Below, piece by piece: positions 5,547 to 6,312 of a stretch of DNA of 6,312 bases (within the stretch, counting starts at the first letter, position 1; every line of letters starts with the position of its first letter). This DNA comes from Alcanivorax sp. Lineage in GTDB: Bacteria > Pseudomonadota > Gammaproteobacteria > Pseudomonadales > Alcanivoracaceae. The stretch lies in contig SLJS01000119.1 of the NCBI GenBank assembly GCA_007135015.1, positions 1-6,312 on the forward strand, written 5' to 3'. The notes under the pieces were generated by a model. That model was not told the DNA's origin. It was given only the letters and a program-made list of their open reading frames with translations, and made no database searches. A program made the translations under genes and the position numbers.

Positions 5547-6119
5547 ATGGAAACCGTATCCGGGGGGGACAAGCCGGAACACCTGATATGGCGGCTCAAC
5601 GAGTTCAAGAATCACGAGCGCGCCATCTCCTTTGCACAGCAGTTCCAGGAGACGCTCTGTGTCTACAGCGGGCCTGTCCAGCAACTGTACACGAACTACG
5701 AAATTTCGGTGCCCCGCGACGAACATCGTTCGCTGATCATTCTCCCCGACCCCTATGCGCACTATGACACCTTCAGCTGGATATCCGAGGAAGCGGTCCG
5801 CCCCACGGGCATGTCCATCCTTCCCGGAGACGTCTTCGGCAAGGAAGGTCTCTACCTGACGCTGCCGCTGGTCAAGAACGGCGAAAAGACCACCCGGCCA
5901 GTGCCCCTGAAAGTGGGCCTGCTTACCATGTTCCGCCATGAACGCGATGACATGCCCTTCCTTCCGGTCATCACCAAGGGAGACCTGCGCGCGTTTCGCA
6001 TGGACGAACCCAGCCTGCACCTGCACCGGATCCTCCCCGGCAAGCTTTCCGACCGTTCGGAAATGGAAGTCCGCCAGATCCAGCGCGTCATACGCGAGAA
6101 ACTCAACTTCTACCTGTAA
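5547..6119 (+). CDS. Hypothetical protein, 190 residues, family not recognised
   Basis: The ATG at 5547 has GAGGG 9 nt upstream. An ATG at 5531 in another frame has a better-looking site (AAAGGG) but opens a frame with no protein-like character. There is no signal peptide or membrane segment, so the product is probably cytoplasmic. Residues about 10-37 look helical, and are followed by alternating short strands (ISVPRDE, SLIILPDPY, GLYLTLPLVK, PVPLKVGLLTMF, PFLPVITKGDLRAF), suggesting a mainly beta or alpha/beta domain. A basic, amphipathic C-terminal helix (about 168-188) ends in LNFYL. It has one cysteine (C38). Codon use and composition match the neighbours, and the frame is uninterrupted over its whole length, so the gene looks real and native. 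I can assign no catalytic motif. It stands alone, divergent from the acyl-CoA-binding protein gene. Confidence 0.85.
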   Translation: METVSGGDKPEHLIWRLNEFKNHERAISFAQQFQETLCVYSGPVQQLYTNYEISVPRDEHRSLIILPDPYAHYDTFSWISEEAVRPTGMSILPGDVFGKEGLYLTLPLVKNGEKTTRPVPLKVGLLTMFRHERDDMPFLPVITKGDLRAFRMDEPSLHLHRILPGKLSDRSEMEVRQIQRVIREKLNFYL

Positions 6120-6132
6120 CGCCCTGCGGGCG
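6120..6132 (+). terminator. Short hairpin directly after the 190-residue gene
   Basis: CGCCC (6120-6124) pairs perfectly with GGGCG (6128-6132) around a 3-nt loop, immediately after the TAA stop. There is no T-tract, so it is at best a weak or factor-assisted terminator. Confidence 0.3.
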
Positions 6133-6138
6133 CAGTGA

Positions 6139-6161
6139 TCGGTGGTCGGTCCTCGGTGGTC
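6139..6161. repeat. 9-bp direct repeat TCGGTGGTC
   Basis: Two exact copies of TCGGTGGTC lie at 6139-6147 and 6153-6161, separated by 5 bp, in non-coding DNA. A similar doubled motif, GTCGGCGG, occurs at the end of the dehydrogenase gene (5005-5012 and 5019-5026). No function is evident. Confidence 0.6.
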
Positions 6162-6222
6162 AGAGAGACGGTATGGGCCCTCCCCCCTTTGTGAGGGTGT
6201 CGCAAAAGGGTCTCATGGCATC

Positions 6223-6303
6223 TGTAGGAGCGCTGCTTGCAGCGCGAAAACCCCGGATTCCGCACGGTGCCAGATTCTTCGCGCTGCGAGCAGCGCTCCT
6301 ACA
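6223..6303. repeat. REP-like inverted pair of imperfect palindromes
   Basis: The left arm (6223-6248) begins TGTAGGAGCG and ends AGCGCGAA. The right arm (6278-6303) is its reverse complement with 25 of 26 positions matching, the mismatch being T in the left arm against C in the right. The arms are 29 bp apart. Each arm is itself a hairpin, CGCTGC/GCAGCG with a 2-nt centre (6231-6244 and 6282-6295). This head-to-head layout with a GTAGGAGCG head matches the intergenic REP/BIME elements of gammaproteobacteria, which are often mobilised by RAYT transposases. No such transposase is present here. As RNA the pair could also fold into one long hairpin. Confidence 0.85.
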
Positions 6304-6312
6304 AGGGTTTCT

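Noticed and set aside
6185..6210. CCCTTT/AAAGGG inverted repeat (6185-6190 and 6205-6210) as a terminator
   Set aside because: It has a 6-bp A/T-containing stem with a 14-nt loop and no following T-tract, and lies about 65 bp past the gene. It is too weak to call.
1..6312. Defence system, CRISPR array, prophage, insertion sequence or toxin-antitoxin pair
   Set aside because: I looked for spaced direct repeats, nuclease, transposase, integrase or helicase motifs and small paired genes. None are present beyond the REP-like pair. The coding content is metabolic or hypothetical.

Overview
The window is GC-rich chromosomal DNA that looks gammaproteobacterial. I judge this from the codon bias, the GC-rich third positions, the strong Shine-Dalgarno sites with frequent GTG starts, and a terminal inverted pair of GTAGGAGCG-type palindromes like the REP elements of that class. 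A halophilic or sulfur-oxidising lineage related to the Ectothiorhodospiraceae is my guess, with low confidence. I see no tRNA, rRNA, CRISPR array, phage gene or transposase. The window reads as ordinary core or near-core chromosome rather than an island.

Layout from left to right. (1) A + strand gene (49-1266) encodes an exported protein with TPR-like repeats and a long C-terminal coiled coil. (2) Three minus-strand genes converge on it. In order of transcription these are a double-hotdog acyl-CoA thioesterase (3283-2510), a PmtA-type phospholipid N-methyltransferase (2333-1659) with its own candidate promoter, and a small TPR protein (1605-1282). (3) A 144-bp divergent spacer leads to two + strand genes: a helical ferritin-like protein with an internal duplication (3428-3916) and a zinc-dependent alcohol dehydrogenase (3973-5019). 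(4) A minus-strand acyl-CoA-binding protein (5342-5079) converges on the dehydrogenase across a short spacer full of stem-loops. (5) A 204-bp divergent spacer precedes a + strand gene for a 190-residue protein I do not recognise (5547-6119). (6) The last 193 bp are non-coding and end in the nested inverted repeat.

Three genes touch acyl-CoA or membrane lipid chemistry: an acyl-CoA pool carrier, an acyl-CoA hydrolase, and a methyltransferase that would convert phosphatidylethanolamine towards phosphatidylcholine. The dehydrogenase could handle alcohols or aldehydes from the same metabolism. They lie in separate transcription units, so the functional link is inference from proximity. I found no convincing evidence of a new multi-gene system. 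The points most worth following are the duplicated ferritin-like protein, the exported coiled-coil protein, the orphan 190-residue protein and the REP-like pair.
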